64,000 nt of DNA from Aliihoeflea sp052435735 (lineage in GTDB: Bacteria; Pseudomonadota; Alphaproteobacteria; Rhizobiales; Rhizobiaceae): contig JBQVNB010000013.1 in NCBI GenBank assembly GCA_052435735.1, forward strand, positions 62,001 through 126,000. The letters are read 5' to 3'. The position numbers and the translations under genes were made by a program. Under the pieces are notes generated by a model. That model was not told the origin of the DNA. It searched no databases and was given only the letters and a program-made list of their open reading frames with translations. The first letter of the stretch is position 1. Each line of letters opens with the position of its first letter. Shown here piece by piece: positions 43,791 to 51,992 of this stretch.

Positions 43791-44176
43791 GGCTCCTGCT
43801 CGACACCCACGTCGCGATCTGGGCGGCCACGACACCGGAGCGAATACCCCAACACGTACAGGATACGATTGCCGCAAATTCCGGCTCGATTTCGGTCTCG
43901 GTAGCCGCGGTCTGGGAGGTTGCGATCAAGCACCCGTTGGACCGCCTGGATGCGCCACCGTTTTCTGGCCATGAGGCCATCATCGAATTCCAGACGACAG
44001 GTTTCGACCTGCTGGATGTAAGGCCCGAGCACGCAGCGTTCGTCGAGCGGTTGCCGCCTTTCCATGCCGATCCGTTCGATCGCCTGATGCTGGCGCAGGC
44101 GATCGTCGAAGGCATGCAATTCGTCACACACGATCGCCATCTCTCGCGATATGATGTGCCTTTGCTGACATGGTGA
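43787..44176 (+). CDS. vapC: VapC-type PIN-domain ribonuclease toxin
   Basis: A 129-residue PIN-domain toxin. The acidic metal ligands are visible as D6 (LLLDTHVAIW), E44 (AAVWEVAIK), D95/D98 (FHADPFDRLMLAQA) and D116 (FVTHDRHLS). Translation begins with GTG 43787 overlapping the antitoxin stop (GTGA). Members of the type paired with Phd antitoxins cleave RNA. It ends 6 nt before the pirin gene, so read-through into it is possible. Confidence 0.91.
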   Translation: MRLLLDTHVAIWAATTPERIPQHVQDTIAANSGSISVSVAAVWEVAIKHPLDRLDAPPFSGHEAIIEFQTTGFDLLDVRPEHAAFVERLPPFHADPFDRLMLAQAIVEGMQFVTHDRHLSRYDVPLLTW

Positions 44177-44182
44177 GGCCCC

Positions 44183-45103
44183 ATGAGCTTCTTCCCCGGA
44201 ACCGACCCCGTCGCCGGCGACGCGTTCGCCTGCGATGCCATCGAAACGCTGATCATCCCGCGCGCCCATGACATCGGCGGCCTCGAAGTCCGCCGCGCGC
44301 TGCCGTCCGCACGCCGCCGGCTCGTCGGGCCGTTCATTTTCTTCGACCGCATGGGCCCGGCGATCCTGCGCGCGGGGCAGGCGCTCGACGTGCGCCCGCA
44401 TCCGCATATCGGGCTTGCCACGGTCACCTATCTCTTCGACGGCAAGATCCGGCATCGCGATTCGCTCGGCACCGAAATGGTGATCGAGCCCGGTGACGTG
44501 AACCTGATGACGGCCGGGCGCGGCATCGTCCATTCGGAGCGCTCGCCGGAGGAATTGCGCGGTGGACCGCTGTCGATTTCCGGTCTCCAGACATGGCTCG
44601 CTCTGCCGGAAGACAAGGAGGAGGTCGCGCCGCTTTTCGAGAATACCGCGCACGTCGAACTTCCCGAAATAGACGGCGAGGAGGCGACCGGCCGTGTCGT
44701 CATCGGCTCGTTTTCGGGCCTCAAGGCACCGGTCCGCACGGCTTCCGACACACTCTATGTCGACATCGCGCTGAAGCCGGGCGGGCGCATCGAGATTCCC
44801 GCCGACACCGAGGAGCGCGCGATCTATCTGCTCGAAGGCGAAGTCGAGATTGCCGGCGATCGTTTCGCCAACAACCAGCTTCTCGTCTTCCGGGAGGGCG
44901 ACCAGATCGTCGTTTCCTCCGAACGCGGCGCGCATTTCATGTTGTTCGGCGGCGCCTCGCTGGGCTCGCGCCGCTATATCTGGTGGAATTTCGTTTCATC
45001 GTCCAAGGAGCGGATCGAGCAGGCCAAGGAGGAGTGGCGGACCGGGCGGTTCGACATCGTACCGGGCGACGCCGAGGAGCGCATTCCGCTCCCCGAGAAC
45101 TGA
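44183..45103 (+). CDS. Pirin family protein
   Basis: A 306-residue bicupin of the pirin family. The N-terminal cupin holds the metal ligands in RPHPHIGLATVTYLFDG and HRDSLG, and GDVNLMTAGRGIVHSERS (two His, His, Glu pattern). The C-terminal cupin contains AIYLLEGEVEIAGDRF and FGGASLGSRRYIWWNFVSS. Bacterial pirins include quercetinases and redox modulators; the substrate is unknown. It lies between vapC and dxs on the same strand. Confidence 0.93.
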   Translation: MSFFPGTDPVAGDAFACDAIETLIIPRAHDIGGLEVRRALPSARRRLVGPFIFFDRMGPAILRAGQALDVRPHPHIGLATVTYLFDGKIRHRDSLGTEMVIEPGDVNLMTAGRGIVHSERSPEELRGGPLSISGLQTWLALPEDKEEVAPLFENTAHVELPEIDGEEATGRVVIGSFSGLKAPVRTASDTLYVDIALKPGGRIEIPADTEERAIYLLEGEVEIAGDRFANNQLLVFREGDQIVVSSERGAHFMLFGGASLGSRRYIWWNFVSSSKERIEQAKEEWRTGRFDIVPGDAEERIPLPEN

Positions 45104-45164
45104 GCGTCGCATTTACTTTCGGCAAGCGAGCCACTATCTCCCCGTTAACGCGCGACGAGAGATC

Positions 45165-47087
45165 ATGGCACCTGTGAAATCACCCCCCGAGACGCCGCTT
45201 CTGGACCAGGTCAAGGTTCCGGCGGACCTTCGCCGCCTGAAGGAAGGCGACCTGCCGCAACTGGCCGAGGAACTGCGTCACGAGCTGATCGACGCCGTTT
45301 CGCAGACCGGCGGGCATCTGGGCGCGGGGCTCGGCGTCGTCGAACTGACCGTCGCACTGCACTATGTCTTCGACACGCCCGCCGACCGCATCATCTGGGA
45401 CGTCGGCCACCAGGCCTATCCGCACAAGATCCTGACCGGCCGGCGCGACCGCATCCGCACCCTGCGCCAGGAGCACGGCCTGTCCGGCTTCACCAAGCGC
45501 TCCGAAAGCGAATACGACCCGTTCGGCGCGGCGCATTCCTCGACATCGATTTCGGCCGGGCTCGGCATGGCCGTTGCGCGCGATCTTGCCGGCGCGAAGA
45601 ACAACGTCATCGCGGTCATCGGCGACGGCGCGATGTCGGCCGGCATGGCCTATGAGGCGATGAACAATGCCGGCGCGCTAGACGCGCGGTTGATCGTGAT
45701 CCTCAACGACAACGACATGTCGATCGCTCCGCCCTCGGGCGCGATGAGCCACTATCTCGCGCGCCTCGCTTCGGGCTCGACCTATGCCGGCATCCGCGAT
45801 TTCGGAAAGAAGCTGACCTCCTATCTCGGCAAGCGCGCCGACAAGGCGATCACCCGCGCCGTCGAGCATGCGCGCGGCTACGTCACCGGTGGAACGCTGT
45901 TCGAGGAACTCGGCTTCTTCCATATCGGCCCGATCGACGGCCACAATCTGGAGCATCTCGTCCCGGTCCTGAAGAACGTGCGCGACAATGGCGAAGGGCC
46001 GATCCTGATCCATGTCGTGACCAAGAAGGGCAAGGGCTACGGGCCCGCCGAGGAAGCCGCCGACAAATATCACGGCGTCAACAAGTTCGACGTCATCTCC
46101 GGCGCGCAGGCCAAGGCCCCCGCCAATGCGCCGGCCTATACGAAGGTCTTCGCCGACGCGCTGATCCAGGAAGCGCGCGAGGACGAGAAGATCGTCGCGG
46201 TCACCGCCGCCATGCCTTCGGGAACGGGCCTCGACCATTTCGGCAAGGAATTTCCCGGCCGCACCTTCGATGTCGGCATCGCCGAACAGCACGGCGTCAC
46301 CTTCGCTGCCGGCCTCGCGACCGAGGGCTTCAAGCCCTTCGCCACCATCTATTCGACCTTTCTCCAGCGCGCCTACGACCAGGTCGTCCACGACGTCGCG
46401 ATCCAGAAGCTGCCCGTCCGCTTCCCGATCGACCGCGCTGGTTTCGTCGGCGCGGACGGCGCGACCCATTGCGGCGCGTTTGACGTCACCTATCTCGCCT
46501 CGCTGCCGGGCTTCGTCGTCATGGCCGCCGCCGACGAGGCGGAGCTGAAGCACATGGTGCGCACCGCCGCTGCCTATGATGACGGCCCGATCTCCTTCCG
46601 CTATCCGCGCGGCAATGGTGTCGGCGTCGAAATACCAGCGAGGGGCGAAATCCTCGAAATCGGCAAGGGCCGCATCGTCAAGCAAGGCACCAAGGTCGCG
46701 CTCCTCTCCTTCGGCACGCGCCTGGCGGACTGCCTGCTCGCAGCCGAGGAACTTGACGCGGCCGGCTTGTCCACCACCGTCGCCGATGCCCGCTTCGCGA
46801 AGCCGCTCGACGAGGACCTCGTCCGTCGCCTCGCGCGCGAGCACGAGGTGCTGATCACCGTAGAGGAAGGCGCGATCGGCGGCTTCGCCAGCCACGTCCT
46901 GCACTTCCTCGCCCATGACGGCCTGCTTGAAACCGGCATCAAGGTCCGCCCGCTGATCCTGCCGGACGAATTCACCGACCACGCGAAACCGGAAAAGATG
47001 TATGCCGATGCGGGGCTCGATTCCGCCGGCATCGTGCGCACCGTCTTCGCCGCTTTGGGCCGCGACCGCGCAGCCGCCACCGCGTGA
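45165..47087 (+). CDS. dxs: 1-deoxy-D-xylulose-5-phosphate synthase
   Basis: A 640-residue thiamine diphosphate enzyme condensing pyruvate and glyceraldehyde 3-phosphate, the entry to the MEP isoprenoid route; ispH, the last step, lies at 60.8 kb. The ATG at 45165 gives the family length; the longer frame is a shadow of the pirin gene. Motifs: VDVGHQAY-like WDVGHQAYPHKILTGRRD, the ThDP motif IGDGAMSAGMAYEAMNNAG, HVVTKKGKGYGPAE and the catalytic Glu region DVGIAEQHGVTFAAGLA. Its stop overlaps the tlyA start. Confidence 0.97.
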   Translation: MAPVKSPPETPLLDQVKVPADLRRLKEGDLPQLAEELRHELIDAVSQTGGHLGAGLGVVELTVALHYVFDTPADRIIWDVGHQAYPHKILTGRRDRIRTLRQEHGLSGFTKRSESEYDPFGAAHSSTSISAGLGMAVARDLAGAKNNVIAVIGDGAMSAGMAYEAMNNAGALDARLIVILNDNDMSIAPPSGAMSHYLARLASGSTYAGIRDFGKKLTSYLGKRADKAITRAVEHARGYVTGGTLFEELGFFHIGPIDGHNLEHLVPVLKNVRDNGEGPILIHVVTKKGKGYGPAEEAADKYHGVNKFDVISGAQAKAPANAPAYTKVFADALIQEAREDEKIVAVTAAMPSGTGLDHFGKEFPGRTFDVGIAEQHGVTFAAGLATEGFKPFATIYSTFLQRAYDQVVHDVAIQKLPVRFPIDRAGFVGADGATHCGAFDVTYLASLPGFVVMAAADEAELKHMVRTAAAYDDGPISFRYPRGNGVGVEIPARGEILEIGKGRIVKQGTKVALLSFGTRLADCLLAAEELDAAGLSTTVADARFAKPLDEDLVRRLAREHEVLITVEEGAIGGFASHVLHFLAHDGLLETGIKVRPLILPDEFTDHAKPEKMYADAGLDSAGIVRTVFAALGRDRAAATA

Positions 47088-47833
47088 ACGCGGAAAAGCT
47101 TCGCCTCGACGAACTGCTCGTCACCCGCGGGCTCTTCGCCTCTCGCTCTCGCGCTCGCGACGCGATCCTGCGCGGCACGGTTACGGTCGTCGGCGCGGTC
47201 GTGACCAAACCCGGGCTCGGCGTTTCCTTGGATGCCGAAATCACCGTCGATGATCCGGCGCAGGATTACGTCTCCCGCGCGGCTCTCAAGCTCGTCCACG
47301 CACTCAACGCCTTCGGTCTCAATGTCACCGGCACGACCGCGCTCGACATCGGTGCCTCCACCGGCGGGTTCACGCAGATCCTGCTCGACCGCGGCGCGGC
47401 GCATGTCTTCGCCATCGATGTCGGCCATGACCAGCTTGACGCGACCCTGGCCGCGGACCCACGCGTGACCTCCATCGAGCGCCTCAACGCCCGCGACCTT
47501 TCTGCCGAGCACCTGAACGGCATCGCGCCCGATTTCCTCGTCTCCGATATCTCCTTCATCTCTCTGAAGCTGGCCCTGCCGCCCGCGCTCACATTTGCGG
47601 CGCCAGGCGCGCGCGGCGTCTTCCTCGTCAAGCCGCAGTTCGAGGCGGGCCGCGATGCGATCGGCAAGGGCGGTCTCCTGCGCGATCCGGCACAGGCGGC
47701 GATCGTCGCCGAGGACCTGCGCGCCTGGCTCGACGCCATGCCCGGCTGGCGCGCGACCGGCCTCATCCCGTCGCCCATCGAAGGTGGCGACGGCAACCGC
47801 GAATTTCTGTTGGCCGGAGTAAAGAACCGATGA
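47084..47833 (+). CDS. tlyA: TlyA-family rRNA ribose methyltransferase
   Basis: A 249-residue protein with an N-terminal S4 RNA-binding domain (RLDELLVTRGLFASRSRARDAILRGTV) and a C-terminal FtsJ-like methyltransferase. SAM is bound by ALDIGASTGGFTQILLDRGA; the K-D-K-E-type residues lie in VSRAALKL, DFLVSDISF and LVKPQFE. TlyA 2'-O-methylates rRNA. The start is GTG 47084 overlapping the dxs stop; its own stop overlaps the next start (ATGA). The three genes are read as one unit. Confidence 0.94.
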   Translation: MNAEKLRLDELLVTRGLFASRSRARDAILRGTVTVVGAVVTKPGLGVSLDAEITVDDPAQDYVSRAALKLVHALNAFGLNVTGTTALDIGASTGGFTQILLDRGAAHVFAIDVGHDQLDATLAADPRVTSIERLNARDLSAEHLNGIAPDFLVSDISFISLKLALPPALTFAAPGARGVFLVKPQFEAGRDAIGKGGLLRDPAQAAIVAEDLRAWLDAMPGWRATGLIPSPIEGGDGNREFLLAGVKNR

Positions 47834-49074
47834 GCACCGCGCTCACCATCGACCATCTGGGCGCGCAGGGCGACGGCGTCGCCCCCGCCGGCAACGGCCA
47901 GGTCTTCGTGCCCTTCACGCTGCCCGGTGAGCGCGTCACGGCCGCCGTCGGCAAGAACCGCGCCGACCTCCTCGCCATTCTCGATCCATCGCCCGAACGC
48001 GTCGCGCCGCCTTGCCGCCATTTCGGCACCTGCGGCGGCTGCGCCCTGCAGCACATGGCGATGCCCGCCTATCTTGGCTGGAAGCGCGACAAGGTCGTCG
48101 CCGCCTTGAAGGGCAGGGGCATCGACGCGCCCGTCGGCGACATCGTCGCCTGCCCGCCGCATTCCCGCCGCCGCGTCGTCTTCGCCGTCCGCCGCACCGA
48201 GCGCGGCATGCTGCTCGGCTACAATCAGGCGCTGTCGCACCAGATCGTCGACATCGAGGAATGCCCGATCTCGGTTCCGGCCATCGTCACTTCGCTCGGC
48301 AAGCTGCGCGAACTCGCGCGCATCGCATGCAACACCGGCGACGCCTTCCGCATGGCCGTCACCGCCAGCGAAACCGGCCTCGACATCGAATTGCGCGACG
48401 CGGGCAAGTTCACCGACGACGCCCGCACCGCCGTCTCCCGCTTCGCGATGAGCGCCGGCTTCGCGCGCGTGAGCGTCGACGGTGAGATCGTCATCGAGCC
48501 GAGAAAGTCGGTGCTGATGGCCGGCGAAATCGCCGTCATGCCGCCGCCCGGCGCCTTCGTGCAGGCGGTCGCCCACGCCGAAGAGGCGATGGCGACGCTC
48601 GTCACCGACCATTTGCGCAAGGCGAAGAACGTCGCCGACCTCTTCTGCGGCTGGGGCACGTTTTCGCTGAGATTGGCGAAGCGATCGCAGGTCCACGCCG
48701 TCGAGGCCGACGCCCCGGCGCTCGCCGCCCTCGACCGTGCCTTCCGTTTCGGCGAAGGCCTGAAGACCGTCACCACTGAAAAGCGCGATCTCTTCCGCCG
48801 CCCGCTCACCTTCAAGGAACTCGACGCCCGCTTCGACGGCCTCGTCTTCGACCCGCCCCGCGCCGGCGCGGAAGATCAGGCCAGGCAGATCGCCCGCTCG
48901 TCGGTTCCTCACGTCGCCGCCGTCTCCTGCAACCCCGTCACGCTCGCCCGCGACCTCGAAATCCTGATCTCTGGCGGCTACGCCCTGAAATCGGTCACGC
49001 CCGTCGACCAGTTCCTCTGGTCGCCGCATGTCGAGGCGGTTGCGCTGTTGGAGAAGCCGAAGAAGCGACGGTGA
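47830..49074 (+). CDS. RNA 5-methyluridine methyltransferase (TrmA/RlmD family)
   Basis: A 414-residue class I methyltransferase. The N-terminal TRAM domain is short (TIDHLGAQGDGVAPAGNGQVFVPFTLPGE). The iron-sulfur ligands are in PPCRHFGTCGGCALQHM plus C163-region EECPIS. The SAM motif is VADLFCGWGTFSLRLA, and the catalytic motif is VSCNPVTLARDL with the general base near the C-terminus. It methylates a uridine in 23S rRNA or tRNA; which one cannot be told. It is the last gene of the dxs-tlyA unit. Confidence 0.92.
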   Translation: MSTALTIDHLGAQGDGVAPAGNGQVFVPFTLPGERVTAAVGKNRADLLAILDPSPERVAPPCRHFGTCGGCALQHMAMPAYLGWKRDKVVAALKGRGIDAPVGDIVACPPHSRRRVVFAVRRTERGMLLGYNQALSHQIVDIEECPISVPAIVTSLGKLRELARIACNTGDAFRMAVTASETGLDIELRDAGKFTDDARTAVSRFAMSAGFARVSVDGEIVIEPRKSVLMAGEIAVMPPPGAFVQAVAHAEEAMATLVTDHLRKAKNVADLFCGWGTFSLRLAKRSQVHAVEADAPALAALDRAFRFGEGLKTVTTEKRDLFRRPLTFKELDARFDGLVFDPPRAGAEDQARQIARSSVPHVAAVSCNPVTLARDLEILISGGYALKSVTPVDQFLWSPHVEAVALLEKPKKRR

Positions 49075-49103
49075 GCGCTAGCTGCACTGCGCTCGTTCCT
49101 GTC

Positions 49104-49132
49104 TTGAATTGAGCGTTAATTGCGCTCATATT
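49104..49132 (+). promoter_or_regulatory. Promoter/operator of the antitoxin-RES module
   Basis: TTGAAT (49104-49109), a 17-bp spacer and CATATT (49127-49132) suggest a promoter. The spacer holds TGAGCG (49110-49115) and CGCTCA (49123-49128), a perfect inverted repeat, and TTGAGC recurs right after it. The region is clearly more A/T-rich than the methyltransferase gene before it. Confidence 0.5.
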
Positions 49133-49174
49133 GAGCATGAGTTTGAAATCCGGCGCACCACAGGAGGCGTGATC

Positions 49175-49540
49175 ATGGCAACTCTGGATGCTTTCGCGTC
49201 CCATTATGGCGATGACGCGACGCCGTTCCTATCGCCGCGCCGCGTGGCCGAGCGGCTCGGCGTCACGATGAGCGAATTGGCTGGCCTCGTCGGCATTGCA
49301 CGCAACACGCTTGCTTCAGTCAAAGGCGGACGCAAGGTCGACGCGGCGCTGAGCCCGTTGGTCCGCATCCTCGCCATGGCAGCGGAAATGACCGGCAACG
49401 ATGCCCGCGCCGCAATCTGGTTCAAGCACCAGCCCATCCCCGGCTGGGCCGGCAAGACGGCCTACGATCTGGTCGGCGAGGGCAAGGGCGACAAGGTGCT
49501 CGCCTATCTCGAATCGGTGCGCGCCGGAATCTATGCCTGA
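49175..49540 (+). CDS. MbcA/ParS/Xre-type antitoxin
   Basis: A 121-residue antitoxin starting at ATG 49175, 7 nt after AGGAGG. The N-terminal part carries an HTH (LSPRRVAERLGVTMSELAGLVGIARNTL), and the C-terminal DUF2384 toxin-binding domain reads AIWFKHQPIPGWAGKTAYDLVGEGKGDKVLAYLESVRAGIYA. These antitoxins block RES-domain NAD-degrading toxins. The stop codon lies inside the toxin gene (8-bp overlap). Confidence 0.92.
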   Translation: MATLDAFASHYGDDATPFLSPRRVAERLGVTMSELAGLVGIARNTLASVKGGRKVDAALSPLVRILAMAAEMTGNDARAAIWFKHQPIPGWAGKTAYDLVGEGKGDKVLAYLESVRAGIYA

Positions 49541-50042
49541 TCAGACGCCGGTCGCGCTCTGGCGCGCCTTCGTGCCGCGTTGGTCTTTCGCGCCGTTGTC
49601 GGGTGAGGGGGCGGCACGGTTCGGCGGACGCTGGAATCCGGTCGGCGCGCCGACCATCTATGCTGCGCGCGAGTTGTCGACCGCGTGGGCGGAGTACAAT
49701 CAGGGCTTCGTCCAGCACCCGGCCCTGATCGTTCGCCTCGAACTATCCGACGCGACGCTTGCCGACTTGACCGATCCAGAGGCGCTTGCCGAATACGGCG
49801 CCGACGCGTCGATCCATGATTGCGAATGGCGACAGATCGTTGACGCCGGGGCGAAACCCTTAACGTACGCCCTGCGCGAGCGCCTTCTCGACCAGGGGAT
49901 AGACGGCGTCGTCTATCCTTCCTTCATGTCGAAGGGCGGCACATGCGTGGCGCTCTGGCGCTGGAACAATTCGGACGGGCCGAGGCTGGAGATCATCGAT
50001 CCAGAGGGCCGGCTGCCGAAGTCGGCCGCGTCCTGGATCTGA
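49533..50042 (+). CDS. RES-domain toxin (NAD+ phosphorylase-like)
   Basis: A 169-residue RES-domain toxin; ATG 49533 overlaps the antitoxin end. The RES active-site pattern is present: R11/R16 region WRAFVPRW, GGRWNPVGAPTIYAA (R33, Y43), E47 in AARELSTAWAEY, and a late serine in YPSFMSKGGTCVALW. Members such as MbcT destroy NAD+. It lies between the RNA methyltransferase gene and the convergent tldD. Confidence 0.92.
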   Translation: MPDQTPVALWRAFVPRWSFAPLSGEGAARFGGRWNPVGAPTIYAARELSTAWAEYNQGFVQHPALIVRLELSDATLADLTDPEALAEYGADASIHDCEWRQIVDAGAKPLTYALRERLLDQGIDGVVYPSFMSKGGTCVALWRWNNSDGPRLEIIDPEGRLPKSAASWI

Positions 50043-50043
50043 C

Positions 50044-51459
50044 CTAAGCCTTCGTCCCACCCACCGTCATCCGATCCATCCGCAGATGCGGCTGTCCCAC
50101 CCCCACCGGCACGCCCTGGCCGGCCTTGCCGCACATGCCGATGCCGGTGTCGAGCTTCATGTCGTTGCCGATCATCGAAACGCGGTGCATCGCGTCCGGC
50201 CCGTTGCCGATCAACATCGCGCCCTTGATCGGCTGCGTCACCTTGCCGTTTTCGATGCGGTAGGCTTCGGTGCAGCCGAAGACGAACTTGCCCGACGTGA
50301 TATCGACCTGCCCGCCGCCGAACGAGACAGCGTAGATGCCGTCCTTCACCGAGGCGATGATCTCCTCAGGCGTATGGTCGCCGCCGGTCATATAGGTGTT
50401 TGTCATGCGCGGCATCGGCTGGTGTGCATAGGATTCGCGGCGTCCGTTGCCGGTCGGCGCCATGCCCATCAGCCGCGCGTTCTGGCGGTCCTGCATGTAG
50501 CCGACGAGCTTGCCGTCTTCGATCAGCACGGTGCGGTTGGTCGCCGTGCCTTCGTCGTCGATCGTCAGCGATCCGCGCCGCTCCGAAATCGTGCCGTCGT
50601 CGACGACCGTCACGCCTTTGGCGGCGACCTGTTGGCCCATCAGGCCGGAAAAGGCGGAGGTCTTCTTGCGGTTGAAATCGCCTTCGAGCCCGTGTCCGAC
50701 GGCTTCATGCAGCATCACGCCCGGCCAGCCATTGGCGAGCACGATGTCGAACGTGCCGGCCGGCGCGTCCTCGGCTTCGAGGTTCACCAACGCCTGCCGC
50801 AGCGCCTCGCTTGCCGCGAACTGCCAGCTTTCGTCGGCGAGGAATTCGCCGAAGCCCTTGCGCCCGCCCGCGCCGTAGGAGCCCGTTTCCTGCCGGTCAC
50901 CATCGCCGACGACGACCGCGACGTTGAAGCGGACGAGAGGGCGCACGTCGGTCGCGATCCGCCCGTCCGCGCGTACGATCTCGACATGCTGCCACGACGC
51001 GGCAAGCGAGGCCGTCACCTGCCGCACACGCGGGTCGCGCCCCCGCAACCAGGCGTCGATGTCCTGCAGAAGCTTCACCTTCTCAGCAAAGCCGGGCTCG
51101 GCGATCGGGTTGGCGTCGCCGTAAAGTTTCCGGTTGGTACCCTGCGGCGCGGCGGCAAGCGTGCCCGAATGGCCCGCCTTCACGGCGCCGACCGCATCCG
51201 CGGCGCGCAAGAGCGCTGCCTGCGACAATTCATTGGCATGCGCATAGCCGACCGCTTCGCCCGCGACCGCGCGCAGCCCGAACCCCTTGTCGGTGTTGAA
51301 ACTTGCCGTCTTCAGCCGGCCATTGTCGAACACCAGCGCCTCGCCCTCGCGATATTCGAGGAAGAGCTCGCCATCGTCCGACCCGCCAACCGTCTCGGCG
51401 ACGATCCGGCGCACGGCCTCTTCGGAAATGTCGAACTGTTCGATCAAGCGCTGGGTCAC
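50044..51459 (-). CDS. tldD: Metalloprotease TldD
   Basis: A 471-residue TldD (family length about 480). Start is GTG 51459 with GGAG upstream; no good ATG is nearer and the longer frame is rejected. It contains the metalloprotease motif HEAVGHGLEGD, GEALVFDNGRLKTASFNTDKGFGLRAV, IDDEGTATNRTVLIEDGKLVGYMQDRQNARLMG and the end MCGKAGQGVPVGVGQPHLRMDRMTVGG. With TldE (not in this window) it processes peptides and helps degrade CcdA in E. coli. Confidence 0.96.
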   Translation of the reverse strand: MTQRLIEQFDISEEAVRRIVAETVGGSDDGELFLEYREGEALVFDNGRLKTASFNTDKGFGLRAVAGEAVGYAHANELSQAALLRAADAVGAVKAGHSGTLAAAPQGTNRKLYGDANPIAEPGFAEKVKLLQDIDAWLRGRDPRVRQVTASLAASWQHVEIVRADGRIATDVRPLVRFNVAVVVGDGDRQETGSYGAGGRKGFGEFLADESWQFAASEALRQALVNLEAEDAPAGTFDIVLANGWPGVMLHEAVGHGLEGDFNRKKTSAFSGLMGQQVAAKGVTVVDDGTISERRGSLTIDDEGTATNRTVLIEDGKLVGYMQDRQNARLMGMAPTGNGRRESYAHQPMPRMTNTYMTGGDHTPEEIIASVKDGIYAVSFGGGQVDITSGKFVFGCTEAYRIENGKVTQPIKGAMLIGNGPDAMHRVSMIGNDMKLDTGIGMCGKAGQGVPVGVGQPHLRMDRMTVGGTKA

Positions 51460-51520
51460 GAGAGGTCTCCGTGGGGATTCGTTCAGGCCTATATAGGCAG
51501 GCCGCTCGTCCGGCGCGACC

Positions 51521-51889
51521 TCAGACCCCGACTTTACGATGCGCTGCAATCGCTGGCAGGCTCGTCTCGATCCAGTCGGCAAGCGCAGCGACTCTTTCGG
51601 CGGCCTCCAGCCCGAGCGGCGTCAGGCTGTAGTCGACATGCGGCGGCACGACCTCATGTGCCACGCGCTTCACGAGCCCGTCACCTTCGAGCCATTGCAG
51701 CGTCTGCGCCAGCATCCGCTCGCTGACGCCACCGACGCGCCGTCGCAACTGGCTGAACCGCAGTGTCTTGTCCTGCAAGGCGATCAGCACGAGCACGCCC
51801 CATCGGCTGGTCACGTGTTTCAAGACTTCGCGCGAAGGGCACGCAGCAGCCATCAGGTCGCCTCGCTCCATTTTAGCGGTCAGATTCAT
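51521..51889 (-). CDS. HxlR-family regulator, YtfH-like
   Basis: A 122-residue winged-helix HxlR regulator with a conserved cysteine near the N-terminus (AACPSREVLKHVTSRWGVLVL), LRFSQLRRRVGGVSERMLAQTLQWLEGDGLVKR and the wing VDYSLTPLGLEAAE. Family members sense electrophiles or quinones through that cysteine. It is divergent from an NmrA-like quinone reductase, the same arrangement as ytfH-ytfG in E. coli, and a dyad lies between them. Confidence 0.92.
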   Translation of the reverse strand: MNLTAKMERGDLMAAACPSREVLKHVTSRWGVLVLIALQDKTLRFSQLRRRVGGVSERMLAQTLQWLEGDGLVKRVAHEVVPPHVDYSLTPLGLEAAERVAALADWIETSLPAIAAHRKVGV

Positions 51890-51916
51890 GAAACGCTCCG
51901 TCCATCCATAAAACCA

Positions 51917-51936
51917 TACTTACATAAATGTAGGTA
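51917..51936. promoter_or_regulatory. Dyad operator between hxlR-like and qorB-like genes
   Basis: TACTTACAT-AA-ATGTAGGTA is a near-perfect 20-bp dyad (one mismatch) between the divergent genes. A partial third half-site, CCTACAT, follows at about 51959. This TAC-N-TACAT type of dyad fits HxlR dimers. Binding is inferred. Confidence 0.65.
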
Positions 51937-51992
51937 CTTACGAAAAATTAGCAACGTGCCTACATGAGTTCCACCAACAAAGGAGACCCAAG

